A DNA stretch of 64,000 bases, from positions 1,550,001 to 1,614,000 of the forward strand of contig JACKHC010000001.1 in the NCBI GenBank assembly GCA_020639235.1. The letters are read 5' to 3'. The stretch comes from Phycisphaeraceae bacterium. Its GTDB lineage: Bacteria > Planctomycetota > Phycisphaerae > Phycisphaerales > UBA1924. Within the stretch, counting starts at the first letter, position 1. The number at the start of each line of letters is the position of its first letter. The position numbers and the translations under genes were made by a program. Below are positions 17,514-26,783 of this stretch, piece after piece. Below the pieces are notes generated by a model. That model did no database searches. It saw only the letters and a program-made list of their open reading frames with translations, and was not told where the DNA came from.

Positions 17514-19610
17514 CTACTCCACATCGAGGTCGCGCACATAGTCGTTGAGCGCCTTCTGCACCTGTTCGAGCTGCTTCTGCGAGTCGTCGCGCAGTGTCAG
17601 AATCTGCTCAAGCCGGTCCTCCTGCTCCGTGAGCTTCTGCATGTAGCGGTTGTAGAGCGTCGAGCCGCGCTCGGCCCGTCCGAGGTTGTCTCGGATCCGG
17701 CTCTGGTCGCGCACGATCTCGTCGCGCTCGCGGTCGAGTTCGTTGATCGTCCGCTGGAGCGAGTTGATCTCCGACTGCATCCGCGCCGCCTTTGCGATCG
17801 CGTCGATCACCGCCTGCGACGCCTTGCCCTGACGCGAATATGCCAGCAGCGTCTCCATATCGTACGACGAGATCGCGATCCGGTTGCTCGAGACGACCTC
17901 CTCGATCACCTTCATCGAATTCTCTCCGCTCGCTGGGATGGGCATCTCGAATCGGTACATGTCCTCGAGTTGCTCGGTCGGCTTGGCCGGCGAAACGAGG
18001 TCCCAACCGACCATCCGCGGGTGCTCGACGAGCATCGTGCGCAGTTGCTTGGCGTCGTTGTTCTCGAAGGAGTACTCGATCGAGCGGCGCTGCTTAACCT
18101 GCTGATCGATCAGGCCGTCCACGATCTTGATCCGCACGATGTTCGAGTCCCACTCCTGCTTGGTCTGGGCCTGCACATCCAGATCGACGGCGTAAGCCAA
18201 AAGTCGCGTCTGATCGCGAGAGGTGTGGGGAATCTGCGCATCGCCCGCATAGGTGCCCGCGTCGTACACCGCGATCGGGCCGGGCATCAGGTGCAGGTCC
18301 GTGTCGTTACTGAGTTGCACGCCGCGCATCGGGTTGCGTGCATTGTCGTTGGCGTTGTAGATCGAGACGCGCCGCCCCTTGATGTCGGCGCTCAGGATGG
18401 GCAGCATCGCGGAGCGCTGACGCTCGAGCGTGACGGGCGTATCAACCGTATACATGAACTGACCGCCGACTTGCTCTCCGGAGGCATCGGTCTGCCCGAG
18501 CGCGCCGGAGCCGATGCCGAAGTTCGCGAGTCCACCACCTGTGACATTGCCCACCGTGGATGCCACACCACGGGCACGGCGAGCGGCGGTGTCGTCCCGA
18601 TCGAAGTAGGCCGCGTCGGCCTCCGGCGCCGGCGCCGCGAGACTCTTGGCCAGCATGGTGCCCGCTTCGTATACGCGCGAGACGACATTCGCCAGCACCG
18701 GCACGGGCACGCTCGGACGCTGCATGAAGATCGGTTCGTACAGGTCCATGGTGAAACTCACCGGACGGCCCGAGGCCAGCGAAAGGCGCACATCGTCCCA
18801 GTCCGCGTCCGTCGTGTTCTCAACGATCGCCCACCCCTGAATCCGCGGCTTGGAGTCCGGCGCATCGCTCTCGGGCAGCACGAGGCGATAACTCGTCTTC
18901 CAGACCGGCATCTCGTGCACATAGGACACGACTACCGTGCGGTCGCCCGCGTGGCCATCGCCCAAGAACTGCAGGTCGACCGTCTTAAGCCGCTCCGCAC
19001 GCTGCTCGGCCAGTGCGCCCAGCGCCAAACCGAGTTCCTCGGCCAGTTGTTCATCGAGCAGCTCGAAACTCGTGATTCGCGCGATGTTCACCGACTGGAT
19101 ACCGCGTGTTGTCACGAGGTTGACATGCGGCTGATTGACGACCGCCGCGTTCTCGCCCGCGTTCTCGACGACCATCCGGTTCTCCAGCCCGAGGATCGTG
19201 CCCTCGATGGCGCCGTCGCTCGTCGAAACGCGAATCCTTGCGCCACGGAGTTGCTGGAGCAGTTCGTTGATGTTGTTGGCGCGGGTGATATCGACGCCGA
19301 AGGACGCGAGCCGGCGTTCGAGCGGCTCCTTCGAGCCGTAGGAAACCGTGCCGATTTTCCCCCCGCCCAGATCGACGAGCGTCATGGACTTGAGGATGTC
19401 GTTGATATCGTCGGTCTCGAACCGAAGACGGATCGTGGTATCGCCCTGGACTTTGCCCGCGTGTTCGAAATAGCCGACGCCCGACCGGTACAGCGTGATC
19501 CGCCGGACAGGCAGATCGACACCCTCATCGCCCCGGGCCCACGCAGACGGCGCGAGCGCGAATGTGGAACCCGTGATCAGTGTGAGAGCGACGGTCCTGC
19601 GCAGAAACAT
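17514..19610 (-). CDS. DUF4139-domain secreted/periplasmic protein
   Basis: About 698 residues with a signal peptide (MFLRRTVALTLITGSTFALA). The middle region matches the DUF4139 / mucoidy-inhibitor-A-like family: 'RTVVVSYVHEMPVWKTSYRL', then 'IQGWAIVENTTDADWDDVRL' and 'SLASGRPVSF'. The last ~100 residues are a strong heptad coiled coil (INSLQRTINELDRERDEIVR). The N-terminal 'RRITLYRSGVGYFEHAGKVQ' is also characteristic. I chose ATG 19610 because AGGAAG precedes it and the signal peptide starts there. Molecular function is unknown in the family. The gene is divergent from the M24 peptidase. Confidence 0.8.
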   Translation of the reverse strand: MFLRRTVALTLITGSTFALAPSAWARGDEGVDLPVRRITLYRSGVGYFEHAGKVQGDTTIRLRFETDDINDILKSMTLVDLGGGKIGTVSYGSKEPLERRLASFGVDITRANNINELLQQLRGARIRVSTSDGAIEGTILGLENRMVVENAGENAAVVNQPHVNLVTTRGIQSVNIARITSFELLDEQLAEELGLALGALAEQRAERLKTVDLQFLGDGHAGDRTVVVSYVHEMPVWKTSYRLVLPESDAPDSKPRIQGWAIVENTTDADWDDVRLSLASGRPVSFTMDLYEPIFMQRPSVPVPVLANVVSRVYEAGTMLAKSLAAPAPEADAAYFDRDDTAARRARGVASTVGNVTGGGLANFGIGSGALGQTDASGEQVGGQFMYTVDTPVTLERQRSAMLPILSADIKGRRVSIYNANDNARNPMRGVQLSNDTDLHLMPGPIAVYDAGTYAGDAQIPHTSRDQTRLLAYAVDLDVQAQTKQEWDSNIVRIKIVDGLIDQQVKQRRSIEYSFENNDAKQLRTMLVEHPRMVGWDLVSPAKPTEQLEDMYRFEMPIPASGENSMKVIEEVVSSNRIAISSYDMETLLAYSRQGKASQAVIDAIAKAARMQSEINSLQRTINELDRERDEIVRDQSRIRDNLGRAERGSTLYNRYMQKLTEQEDRLEQILTLRDDSQKQLEQVQKALNDYVRDLDVE

Positions 19611-19764
19611 GTGACTTCCTCCGGAGTGGGGGGGTTGGCTTCGTCCCGGCGTCCCGCGAGCGGCGCGCCGGTACCATTGTCCATCGGCGGGTGTGCCCCC
19701 GCATCCTTGAGATGGCCGCCCGCCCGCGACCGTCCCCCAAGTCCGCACTTCGGAGGCGAATTTC

Positions 19765-20943
19765 ATGCCCACCAACGGCCAATCGTCCCGTACCGCCCGC
19801 ACTCCCCATGCCACCCTCATGGGCGGCATTCCCGCACATAACCCGTCCTTTTATCGCCGAATCCGCTTCTCTGTGGGCGATCCGGCGGCCATCATCGAGA
19901 TCCCCGGCAAGGGCTCAACACTCATCATCCGCGACATCGAGGCCGACCGGGCCCGCCGGAAGGCCCGGGCCGACAAGGTGTGCGTGCCCGCCGACTTCGC
20001 TCCCGCGGGCGGACTGTCCGGCGACCGAGAAACCGCCACGGCCCAGTCCGCTGCGGAGTTCCTCAAGCGGGCCGGCGTGAAGGAAGTCATCACCGACCGC
20101 ACACTCCCGATGCTTTTCGCGCATGTCATCGAGCAGGCGGGCATCGAGGTGGTGTGCGACCCGGAGATGGGCGTCGCCGACAGGCGATCCAAGGATGCGC
20201 AGGAGATCGAGTTCCTGCGCACCGCCCAGCAGACCACCGAGCAGGCCGTCGAGCGCGCCTGCCGGATGATCGCCGGAGCAACCGTCGGCAAGGGCGGCAT
20301 GCTCATGCACGACGGCGCGCCGCTCACAAGCGAGCGCATCCGTTCGGAGATCGATGTCTGGCTGCTCCAGCGCGAGTACGACAACGCGAACATGATCGTC
20401 GCCGGCGGGCCGCAGGGCGGGGACTGCCACGAACGCGGCTCGGGCCAGCTTTTCACTTCTCAGCCCGTCATCATCGATGTGTTCCCCCGCGACAAGAAGA
20501 CCTACTACTTCGGCGATTGCACGCGCACCGTGTGCCACGGCGACATCCCCGGCGAACTGGCGCGCATGCACGCGACGGTCGTCGAGGCGAAGCGGGCGGC
20601 GATCGGAGCCACCCGCGCGGGCGTCACCGGCGCGGATATCCACGCCGCAACCAAAAAGGTCGTTACGGGCGCGGGTTACAAGTTGGGGCTCCCGCCGACC
20701 GATGCGCCCGACACCTTCTGCTCGATGGCGCACGGGACGGGCCACGGCGTCGGGCTGGATGTCCATGAGCCGCCCCTGCTCGACGACGGCGGGCCGACGC
20801 TGGTGGTGGGGGAGTGCCTGACCATCGAGCCGGGGCTCTATTGCAAGTCCATCGGCGGCGTGCGCGTCGAGGACATGGTCATCGTCACCGAGTCCGGGTG
20901 CGACAACCTCAACACGATTCATGAGGGGTTGGACTGGTCGTGA
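19765..20943 (+). CDS. M24-family aminopeptidase (Xaa-Pro peptidase-like)
   Basis: A 392-residue pita-bread metallopeptidase. The C-terminal half carries the dinuclear metal ligands: Asp238 (VIIDVFPRD), Asp251 (FGDCTRTV), His in 'HGTGHGVGLDVHEP', Glu in 'LTIEPGLY' and Glu in 'VRVEDMVIVTE'. The N-terminal ~160 residues form the creatinase-like domain. It probably removes N-terminal residues next to proline in the cytoplasm; no signal peptide is seen. It is a single-gene unit, divergent from the DUF4139 gene and ending at a hairpin. Substrate is not determinable here. Confidence 0.88.
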   Translation: MPTNGQSSRTARTPHATLMGGIPAHNPSFYRRIRFSVGDPAAIIEIPGKGSTLIIRDIEADRARRKARADKVCVPADFAPAGGLSGDRETATAQSAAEFLKRAGVKEVITDRTLPMLFAHVIEQAGIEVVCDPEMGVADRRSKDAQEIEFLRTAQQTTEQAVERACRMIAGATVGKGGMLMHDGAPLTSERIRSEIDVWLLQREYDNANMIVAGGPQGGDCHERGSGQLFTSQPVIIDVFPRDKKTYYFGDCTRTVCHGDIPGELARMHATVVEAKRAAIGATRAGVTGADIHAATKKVVTGAGYKLGLPPTDAPDTFCSMAHGTGHGVGLDVHEPPLLDDGGPTLVVGECLTIEPGLYCKSIGGVRVEDMVIVTESGCDNLNTIHEGLDWS

Positions 20944-20956
20944 TGCGCAAGAGAAC

Positions 20957-20982
20957 GCCGCGTGCAAACGGATGCACGCGGC
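20957..20982. terminator. Hairpin between convergent M24 peptidase and dockerin-tailed gene
   Basis: GCCGCGTGC and GCACGCGGC form a perfect 9-bp stem around an 8-base loop, 13 bases after the peptidase stop and 37 bases from the end of the opposing gene. It lacks a clear U-tract, but its place between convergent genes suggests a shared terminator. Confidence 0.6.
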
Positions 20983-21019
20983 GCGCTCAGGGTGCCGGTG
21001 ATTCTTTCGACCAAGCGAC

Positions 21020-21964
21020 TTATGGCGTGAGGCCAAAGTTGCTCAGCACCGTGTTCAGGTCATCAACATCAACAAACCCATCGGCGTTGAGATCGGCCAG
21101 GTCGCCTACGCCAGCAGACTGACCAAATGCGCCCAGAACGATATTGAGATCATCGACATTCACCGAGCCATTCCTGTCCGCATCCCCCGGATGGAACGCG
21201 ATCGGCGTGGGCTCGGCGGGCGGGTCCTGCGAGGAGTCCCAGTTCGCAACGAACACCGTGAAGTCCGCCTGATCGGCGCGATTGTCGCCAGTGAAGTCTC
21301 CCATCACCGGGCCGATGCCGGGACCAAGAACATGGAACGGGTCGTAGTGATTGGCCAGGAACGGGAAGTCCTCGTCATCGACGTGCCCATCCTGATTCAC
21401 ATCGCCCCGCGCGAACTCCTCGATGAGTTCCGCCTCATAGATCGGCGTGCCGGTGGAGGGAAGCGGGTCGCCGATCGCCGGCACCGGACCGGTCGCCACG
21501 AAGACGCGCACCACATCGAACACCTCGACGGGCTCGGGGAAGTCAGCGGGCAGGAGCAGCGCGGGCGGATCCGGATGGCGCGAGTCGTATTCGAGTTCCG
21601 AGATACCGAAAGCGGTGTTGTTCGCCGTGGCGCGCCCGACGAAATCGTCGTTGATGTACACATCAATATCCGCGTTGTAGGGGCTTATCGCATACTCGGT
21701 GTCGAATCCAGAGATGTCTGTGTAGTCGAGCTGCACCTTGAAACGGAACTCGTCGGCGCGCAACACGCCGCCGTAGTACACAGCCATAAACCTCGAATGA
21801 ATCCTGAAGTCGGCGTTGCCGACCGACTCGTCCGCGCCCCACTGCCCGTTGTCGGGGGTCACGAACTTGGCCTTGATGCGCAGGTCGCCGTTCTCAACCT
21901 GAGCGGACGCGACATTGGCGGCACACGCCGCGACAACGACCGAAGCAAATCCGATACTCTTCAT
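21020..21964 (-). CDS. Secreted protein with tandem dockerin-like domains
   Basis: A 314-residue protein with a signal peptide (GFASVVVAACAANVASAQ). I do not recognise the N-terminal ~190-residue beta-rich region. The C-terminal ~125 residues hold four EF-hand-like loops, i.e. two dockerin-like pairs: GDVNQDGHVDDEDF and GDFTGDNRADQADF, then GDADRNGSVNVDDLNIVLGA and DLNADGFVDVDDLNTVLSNF. Dockerins bind calcium and, in cellulosomes, cohesins; in planctomycetes the role of these tails is unknown. ATG 21964 has an aggag RBS. A small hairpin (CGGCA-N3-TGCCG, near 21979) lies in the leader. Confidence 0.8.
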   Translation of the reverse strand: MKSIGFASVVVAACAANVASAQVENGDLRIKAKFVTPDNGQWGADESVGNADFRIHSRFMAVYYGGVLRADEFRFKVQLDYTDISGFDTEYAISPYNADIDVYINDDFVGRATANNTAFGISELEYDSRHPDPPALLLPADFPEPVEVFDVVRVFVATGPVPAIGDPLPSTGTPIYEAELIEEFARGDVNQDGHVDDEDFPFLANHYDPFHVLGPGIGPVMGDFTGDNRADQADFTVFVANWDSSQDPPAEPTPIAFHPGDADRNGSVNVDDLNIVLGAFGQSAGVGDLADLNADGFVDVDDLNTVLSNFGLTP

Positions 21965-22243
21965 GTGGCTTCTCCTAGCGGCAAACTGCCGGAAGGGAGG
22001 AGAAGGGCCGAGATTCTGTGATACATCGATCGGGAGTATTCTTGTTTGCTCGCGGGAGTCGTAGATCCCCGTGCCGATCACGCCCGACCAGTACCGCGCT
22101 GGCCCCAAGTCTGAGCCGGGGCGCCGAAAGTGCATTACCGTCCGATGGCGTCCGCGGGGAAGCCCTGCATGCCACACAACATCTAAATGGTGCGCGAGTG
22201 GGCCCATCCGGTAGGCCTCACCCCACATGGATCCGACATGGAC

Positions 22244-22936
22244 TCACGGACAACTTGTCCCGAGTCCACCTAGCACCATATTCAGATCATCGACATCAAC
22301 ACGCCCGTCACCATTGAGATCGGCCCGGTCGCCCAAGCTCTCAACCTGACCAAATGCACTCAAGACGACATTCAGGTCATCCACATCCACCACGCCGTTC
22401 CCATCCGCATCGCTCTGGCAAGTTGGCGTGCTAACAAGCGCAAACGCGAAGTTGTCCATCGCGAGGTGGTCCCAGTCGTCGCCGCCGCCGTCGAAGGCCA
22501 GTCCAACAAGGTCCACTGGCCCTGTGTAGTTAGGAGCCAAGTGCTTAGGTGTGTCATCAAATCGCTGACGCCCTTCCGGGTCATTGCGGCCGTCGTAGAC
22601 CAGTTGTCCGTCCAGATAAAGAATGAAATAGAAGTCCCCGTTCGCGTCGACGGTGCGTCGGCTCCAGTAATCGGCACCGTGAAACAGGAAGTCCTCGCCG
22701 CCAACTCCCGAAATCGTGGCGTTCGAGTTGCCCAGTGCCACGTAGATCTGGCCGGGATCGGTCGCAAGCTCCCCGTAGTACCACCCGCTAGTAGCCCAGT
22801 AGAGACCCTGGTAGAAATCAGGCACTTTCTCGAACGGGGCCTCTGGTGCCAAGTCCTGAAAGTCGACCACAACAACCTCGGCCCATGCCGACGGGGCGGC
22901 AATGCAAATTGCGAATGTCAGGATTAGCGACTTCAT
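22244..22936 (-). CDS. Secreted dockerin-tailed protein, unknown N-terminal domain
   Basis: A 230-residue protein with a clear signal peptide (MKSLILTFAICIAAPSAWA). The ~145-residue middle region is rich in aromatic residues and Gly/Asp, with 'WSRRTVDANGDFYFILYLDG' and 'LVGLAFDGGGDDWDHLAMDN'. It looks like a lectin- or carbohydrate-binding-type beta sandwich, but I cannot name a family. The C-terminus has two dockerin-type loops (DADGNGVVDVDDLNVVLSAF and DLNGDGRVDVDDLNMVLGGL) and ends in CP. It is transcribed toward the next dockerin-tailed gene, 279 bases away, so they may be separate units. Confidence 0.78.
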   Translation of the reverse strand: MKSLILTFAICIAAPSAWAEVVVVDFQDLAPEAPFEKVPDFYQGLYWATSGWYYGELATDPGQIYVALGNSNATISGVGGEDFLFHGADYWSRRTVDANGDFYFILYLDGQLVYDGRNDPEGRQRFDDTPKHLAPNYTGPVDLVGLAFDGGGDDWDHLAMDNFAFALVSTPTCQSDADGNGVVDVDDLNVVLSAFGQVESLGDRADLNGDGRVDVDDLNMVLGGLGTSCP

Positions 22937-23152
22937 GTGAGTTCTCCAAGGACCAACAAGGGCGCTTCAAAGGAGACTCAAAGCGACTCGGTGATACAAG
23001 GAAACTCAGGAATTCTGGAACTCCTCCCAATCCGAATGATCCAGGTACGAACGGTGGCCGAGCCGGGTCATGTACCCGTCCAACCGGAATCCTCCGCAAG
23101 AGCCCCGGGGTCGACCTGCATGTGGGTCAGTTACGTGCACAAGAGGGGGAAG

Positions 23153-23228
23153 GGTGGCTAACGGGATTCGAACCCGCGACCCCCGGGATCACAACCCGGT
23201 GCTCTAGGCCAACTGAGCTATAGCCACC
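23153..23228 (-). tRNA. tRNA-His (anticodon GTG)
   Basis: The minus strand folds as a complete cloverleaf: acceptor GTGGCTA/TAGCCAC, a D arm GCTC...GAGC, an anticodon arm CCGGG-TTGTGAT-CCCGG with anticodon GTG, and a T arm with GGTTCGAATC. The extra 5' G (position 23228) can pair with the discriminator C (23153), as expected for the G-1:C73 identity pair of tRNA-His. CCA is not encoded. Confidence 0.96.
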
Positions 23229-23369
23229 ATCTGTCGTTTTGGGCGTTCGGGGGCCGGGGATGGACCCCTACCCTCGCCCAAGCCGATGACAGTATGACCG
23301 GCGGCCCGAGCCGTCAACGGGGGCCGGCGACGGGCCGCACGCCGCGGCCAAGTCACGGCACCGCCCTGC

Positions 23370-23375
23370 TACACT
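23370..23375 (+). promoter_or_regulatory. Candidate -10 element for pckA
   Basis: TACACT lies about 78 bases upstream of the chosen pckA start, in the gap after tRNA-His. The same hexamer stands ahead of several other genes here (near 6780, 41403, 43195 and 51754). No clear -35 is visible, so the call rests on recurrence. Confidence 0.3.
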
Positions 23376-23452
23376 ATTCCCCCTTTACACCCGCCCGGAC
23401 GACCTCAAGTCAGACGGATCGAGGGCGGCGAGTACACGATGGAGCAACACCG

Positions 23453-25060
23453 ATGAGTCCTTCCGCCGCCTCCGCCCGACCCGCGGGCCTCGACATCAAG
23501 GCCGCCAACATCCTCCGCAATCTCTCTACGCCGCGCCTGATCGAGATCGCGCTGGAGCGGGGAGAAGGACAACTGGCGTCCAACGGCACGCTCGTGGTCT
23601 CCACGGGCGCCCGGACGGGACGCTCACCGAACGACAAGTACCTCGTCGATACGCCCGACATCCATGACAACATCTGGTGGGGCAAGGTCAATCAGCCCAT
23701 CTCCGAGCAGGGCTTCGACGAACTGCTCTCGATCGCCACCCAGTACATCTCCTCGCGCAAGCACGTATTCGTGTTCGACGGCTTCGTCGGCGCCGATACG
23801 AAGTACCGCATCTCCTCGCGCACCTTCACCGAGCACGCCTGGCACGCGCTATTCGTCAAGACGCTCTTCATCGAGCCCAACGCCAGCGAACTCGTCGGCT
23901 TCTCTCCCGACTGGACCATCATCAACTGCGGCAAGCGCATGCTGTCCGAGGACGAGGCCAAGCGCGTCGGCGTCAAGCCCACGGGCATCTGCATCGCCCA
24001 GTCGATCAGCAAGAAGACGGTGCTCATTTTCGGCACCGAGTATGCCGGCGAGATGAAGAAATCGCTCTTCTACGCCATGAACTATGACATGCCCGATGTC
24101 GGCGTCTTCCCGATGCACTGCTCGGCCAATGTCGCTTCCAACGACCCCTCGAATGTCGCGCTCTTCTTCGGCCTCTCGGGCACCGGCAAGACTACCCTGA
24201 GCGCCGATCCGGACCGCGCGCTCATCGGCGACGACGAGCACGGATGGTCCGACAAGGGTGTCTTCAACTTCGAGGGCGGGTGCTACGCCAAGTGCATCAA
24301 GCTCACCGAAGAGGGCGAGCCGCAGATCTGGAACGCCATCCGCTTCGGCTCCGTGCTCGAGAATGTCGTGATGGACCCCGAGACGCGTGTCCCGGACTAC
24401 GACGACAACTCCATCACCGAGAACACCCGCGTCACGTACCCCGTCGAGTTCATCCCCGGCGCGAAGATCCCCTCCGTCGGCGGGCATCCGAAGAATGTCA
24501 TCTTCCTGACCGCCGATGCGTTCGGCGTTCTCCCCCCGGTCTCCAAGCTGACGCCCGAGCAGGCGTCCTACTACTTCATCAACGGCTACACATCCAAACT
24601 CGCCGGCACCGAGGCCGGCGTCACCGAGCCGACACCCAACTTCTCGCCGTGCTTCGGCGGCCCGTTCCTCCCGCGCCCGCCGCATGTCTACGCCCGCCAG
24701 CTCGCCGAGTGCATCAAGAAGCACAACGCCAATGTGTGGCTGCTCAACACCGGATGGTCGGGCGGACCCTACGGCACCGGCTCGCGCTTCAAGCTCTCCT
24801 ACACCCGCGCGATGGTCACGGCGATCCTCAACGGCTCCCTGAAGTCCGCGGACTTCGAGACCGATCCCATCTTCGGATTGAGCATCCCCAAGACAATTCC
24901 GAACTCGGGCGTGCCGGCGAATGTGCTCAACCCGCGCAACACATGGGCGGATAAGAGCGCCTATGACATCAAGGCGAAAGACCTCGCCAAGAAGTTCCGA
25001 GACAACGACGCGAAATTCGAGATGAGCGACGCGGTGCGGGGAGCCGGGCCGCGCGGGTAA
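23453..25060 (+). CDS. pckA: ATP-dependent phosphoenolpyruvate carboxykinase
   Basis: A 535-residue gluconeogenic enzyme converting oxaloacetate and ATP to PEP, CO2 and ADP. Motifs of the ATP-type family are present: the kinase P-loop GLSGTGKTTLSADP, the metal-binding 'LIGDDEHGWSDKGVFNFEGG', the early 'VVSTGARTGRSPNDKYLVD', and the adenine-site region 'TRVTYPVEFIPGA'. Length matches the ~530-540 norm. I chose ATG 23453 (GGAG at 23441-23444); the frame is open upstream but unlike the family. It appears monocistronic. Confidence 0.96.
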   Translation: MSPSAASARPAGLDIKAANILRNLSTPRLIEIALERGEGQLASNGTLVVSTGARTGRSPNDKYLVDTPDIHDNIWWGKVNQPISEQGFDELLSIATQYISSRKHVFVFDGFVGADTKYRISSRTFTEHAWHALFVKTLFIEPNASELVGFSPDWTIINCGKRMLSEDEAKRVGVKPTGICIAQSISKKTVLIFGTEYAGEMKKSLFYAMNYDMPDVGVFPMHCSANVASNDPSNVALFFGLSGTGKTTLSADPDRALIGDDEHGWSDKGVFNFEGGCYAKCIKLTEEGEPQIWNAIRFGSVLENVVMDPETRVPDYDDNSITENTRVTYPVEFIPGAKIPSVGGHPKNVIFLTADAFGVLPPVSKLTPEQASYYFINGYTSKLAGTEAGVTEPTPNFSPCFGGPFLPRPPHVYARQLAECIKKHNANVWLLNTGWSGGPYGTGSRFKLSYTRAMVTAILNGSLKSADFETDPIFGLSIPKTIPNSGVPANVLNPRNTWADKSAYDIKAKDLAKKFRDNDAKFEMSDAVRGAGPRG

Positions 25061-25192
25061 ATCAGCCAGAGTTTGCGATATTGCGCCCCTTCGTTTAGGG
25101 TTGACGTTTCAATCCTGACATGAGGTTGTCGTGCGTCGTCCTGCAAGTCGTAGGACGGGGTGCGGTGCCGCCGACACCCATGATCGAGAGCC

Positions 25193-26008
25193 ATGACGCA
25201 AGCCAAGAACTCACCGGATGAGCGCCTGCTCGCGCGCAGGCCGAAACGCTATACATTCAGATTCCCGAAGCCGAGCGGAGACCTGACGCAGGACGAAGAG
25301 TGGTGCGAGGTGCACCTCCGTGACGGCTGGAAGCGTTTCCGCTTCCACGACTATGCAGAGATCTACACCGTCCCGGCGCTCTATGAGTCGCTCTTCTATC
25401 GCAAACTCAAATGCACCTCGCCGCATCGCGTCGTTTCGCTGCTCCGCAGCGTGCTCAGGGATGTTCACCAGAGCCCCGAGCAGCTGCGCGTCCTGGATGT
25501 CGGCGCTGGCAACGGCATGGTGGGACAGGAACTGCGGGCGATCGGTGCCGAACACATCGTGGGTATCGACATTATCCCCGAGGCAGCGACCGCGACGGCA
25601 CGCGACAGGCCCGGCGTGTACGACGCGTACCATGTCGCGGACCTGACGGACCTGGATACAGCCACCGACGCCGAACTCGCGCAGGACAGGTTCAACTGCC
25701 TCACAACCGTTGCGGCGTTGGGTTTCGGCGACATCCCGCCGCTGGCCTTCATGACCGCCTACGAGCACATCCGAACGGGCGGGTGGCTCGCATTCAACAT
25801 CAAGGAAGACTCTCTCGAAGGCGCCGACGACACCGGCTTCTCGCGGTTCATCCGGGGCCTGATCGACGCCGGAGCCATCCGGATGCACGCCTACCGGAGG
25901 TATTGCCACCGGCTGTCGGTGACGGGTGACCGGCTGTTCTATGTCGCCATGATCGCGCAGAAGGTCAAGCAGACTCCGCCAGAAGTGGCCGCGCGAATCC
26001 ATGATTGA
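25193..26008 (+). CDS. Class I SAM-dependent methyltransferase, substrate unknown
   Basis: A 271-residue soluble protein. The SAM-binding motif I is 'VLDVGAGNGMVGQELRAIGA', followed by an acidic motif II (HIVGIDIIPEA) and 'DLTDLD'. The post-motif region 'TGGWLAFNIKEDSLEGADDT' is typical of small-molecule methyltransferases of the Williams-Beuren/TPR-linked type. The 3' end overlaps the start of the ABC transporter ATPase by 8 bases, suggesting co-translation with an osmolyte importer. A link to methylated amines is tempting, but nothing in the sequence proves it. Confidence 0.82.
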   Translation: MTQAKNSPDERLLARRPKRYTFRFPKPSGDLTQDEEWCEVHLRDGWKRFRFHDYAEIYTVPALYESLFYRKLKCTSPHRVVSLLRSVLRDVHQSPEQLRVLDVGAGNGMVGQELRAIGAEHIVGIDIIPEAATATARDRPGVYDAYHVADLTDLDTATDAELAQDRFNCLTTVAALGFGDIPPLAFMTAYEHIRTGGWLAFNIKEDSLEGADDTGFSRFIRGLIDAGAIRMHAYRRYCHRLSVTGDRLFYVAMIAQKVKQTPPEVAARIHD

Positions 26009-26783
26009 GATCGAACAACTCTGCAAGAGATTCGCCGAGTCCCCGGTGAATGCCGTCGACTCGGTCACACTGACGGTCAATGACGGCGAGTTCTTCGCGA
26101 TGCTGGGCGGCTCGGGGTCCGGCAAGACAACAACACTCAAGATGATCAACCGGCTGATCACGCCGACATCGGGGCGTGTCCGGATCAACGGCGAGGATGT
26201 CGCGGAGGTTGATGCCGCGACGCTCCGCCGCAGAATCGGCTACGTCTTCCAGGGGGTCGGGCTGTTCCCGCATTGGACCGTAGCGCGAAACGTCGCGGCG
26301 GTCCCGACACTGCTCGGGTGGGACCGCCAACGCATCCGGCATCGCGTCAACGAACTGCTGGAGTTGGTCGGCCTGCCCCCGGATGAGTTCGCCGATCGAG
26401 AGCCGCGGGCGCTCTCGGGAGGTTAGCGCCAACGCGTCGGCGTGGCACGCGCCATCGCGGCCGAGCCCCCGGTCCTGTTGATGGACGAGCCATTCGGAGC
26501 GCTCGATCCGCTCACGCGCGATCATCTTCAGCAGGAACTCAGCGATCTGCATGCTCGACTCGGTCTGACGATCGTGCTTGTCACGCACGACATGACTGAG
26601 GCCATGCTGCTCGCCGATCGCATCGGTGTCATGGACGAAGGCCGGCTGCTCCAGGTGGGGACGCCCGCCGAACTGATCCGGCATCCTTCCTGCGGCATCG
26701 TGCGCGATCTGGTCGCGACGCCCAAGCGGCAGGCCGACCGAATCGAGCGGATCGCTCGCGCTCAAACGGACTCCCGCGCATGA
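26001..26783 (+). pseudogene. OpuCA/ProV-type ABC transporter ATPase interrupted by an in-frame TAG
   Basis: A 260-codon reading frame for the ATPase of a glycine-betaine/choline-type importer. Walker A GGSGSGKT is at 36-43, the Q-loop region is 'IGYVFQGVGLFPHWTVARNV', Walker B 'VLLMDEPFGALDPLTRD', and the switch His is in 'VTHDMTEAML'. Codon 142 (26424-26426) is TAG exactly where LSGGQ needs Gln (LSGG*RQRVGVARA), a one-base change from CAG. Everything downstream stays in frame and well conserved. Alternatives are a recent nonsense mutation, a sequencing error, readthrough, or reinitiation at GTG 26442 giving two half-proteins. TAG ends several other genes in the window, so it is not reassigned. 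The permease gene overlaps its end (ATGA). Confidence 0.8.

Noticed and set aside
17487..19841. A 784-codon plus-strand open frame antisense to the DUF4139 gene
   Set aside because: Its translation is Arg/His/Leu/Asp-rich without domains, typical of the opposite strand of a GC-rich gene. The minus strand has a signal peptide, an RBS and a recognisable family.
26424..26426. TAG reassigned to glutamine
   Set aside because: Other genes, including fliP, folK and the permease-binding-protein fusion, end at TAG, so genome-wide reassignment is not plausible.
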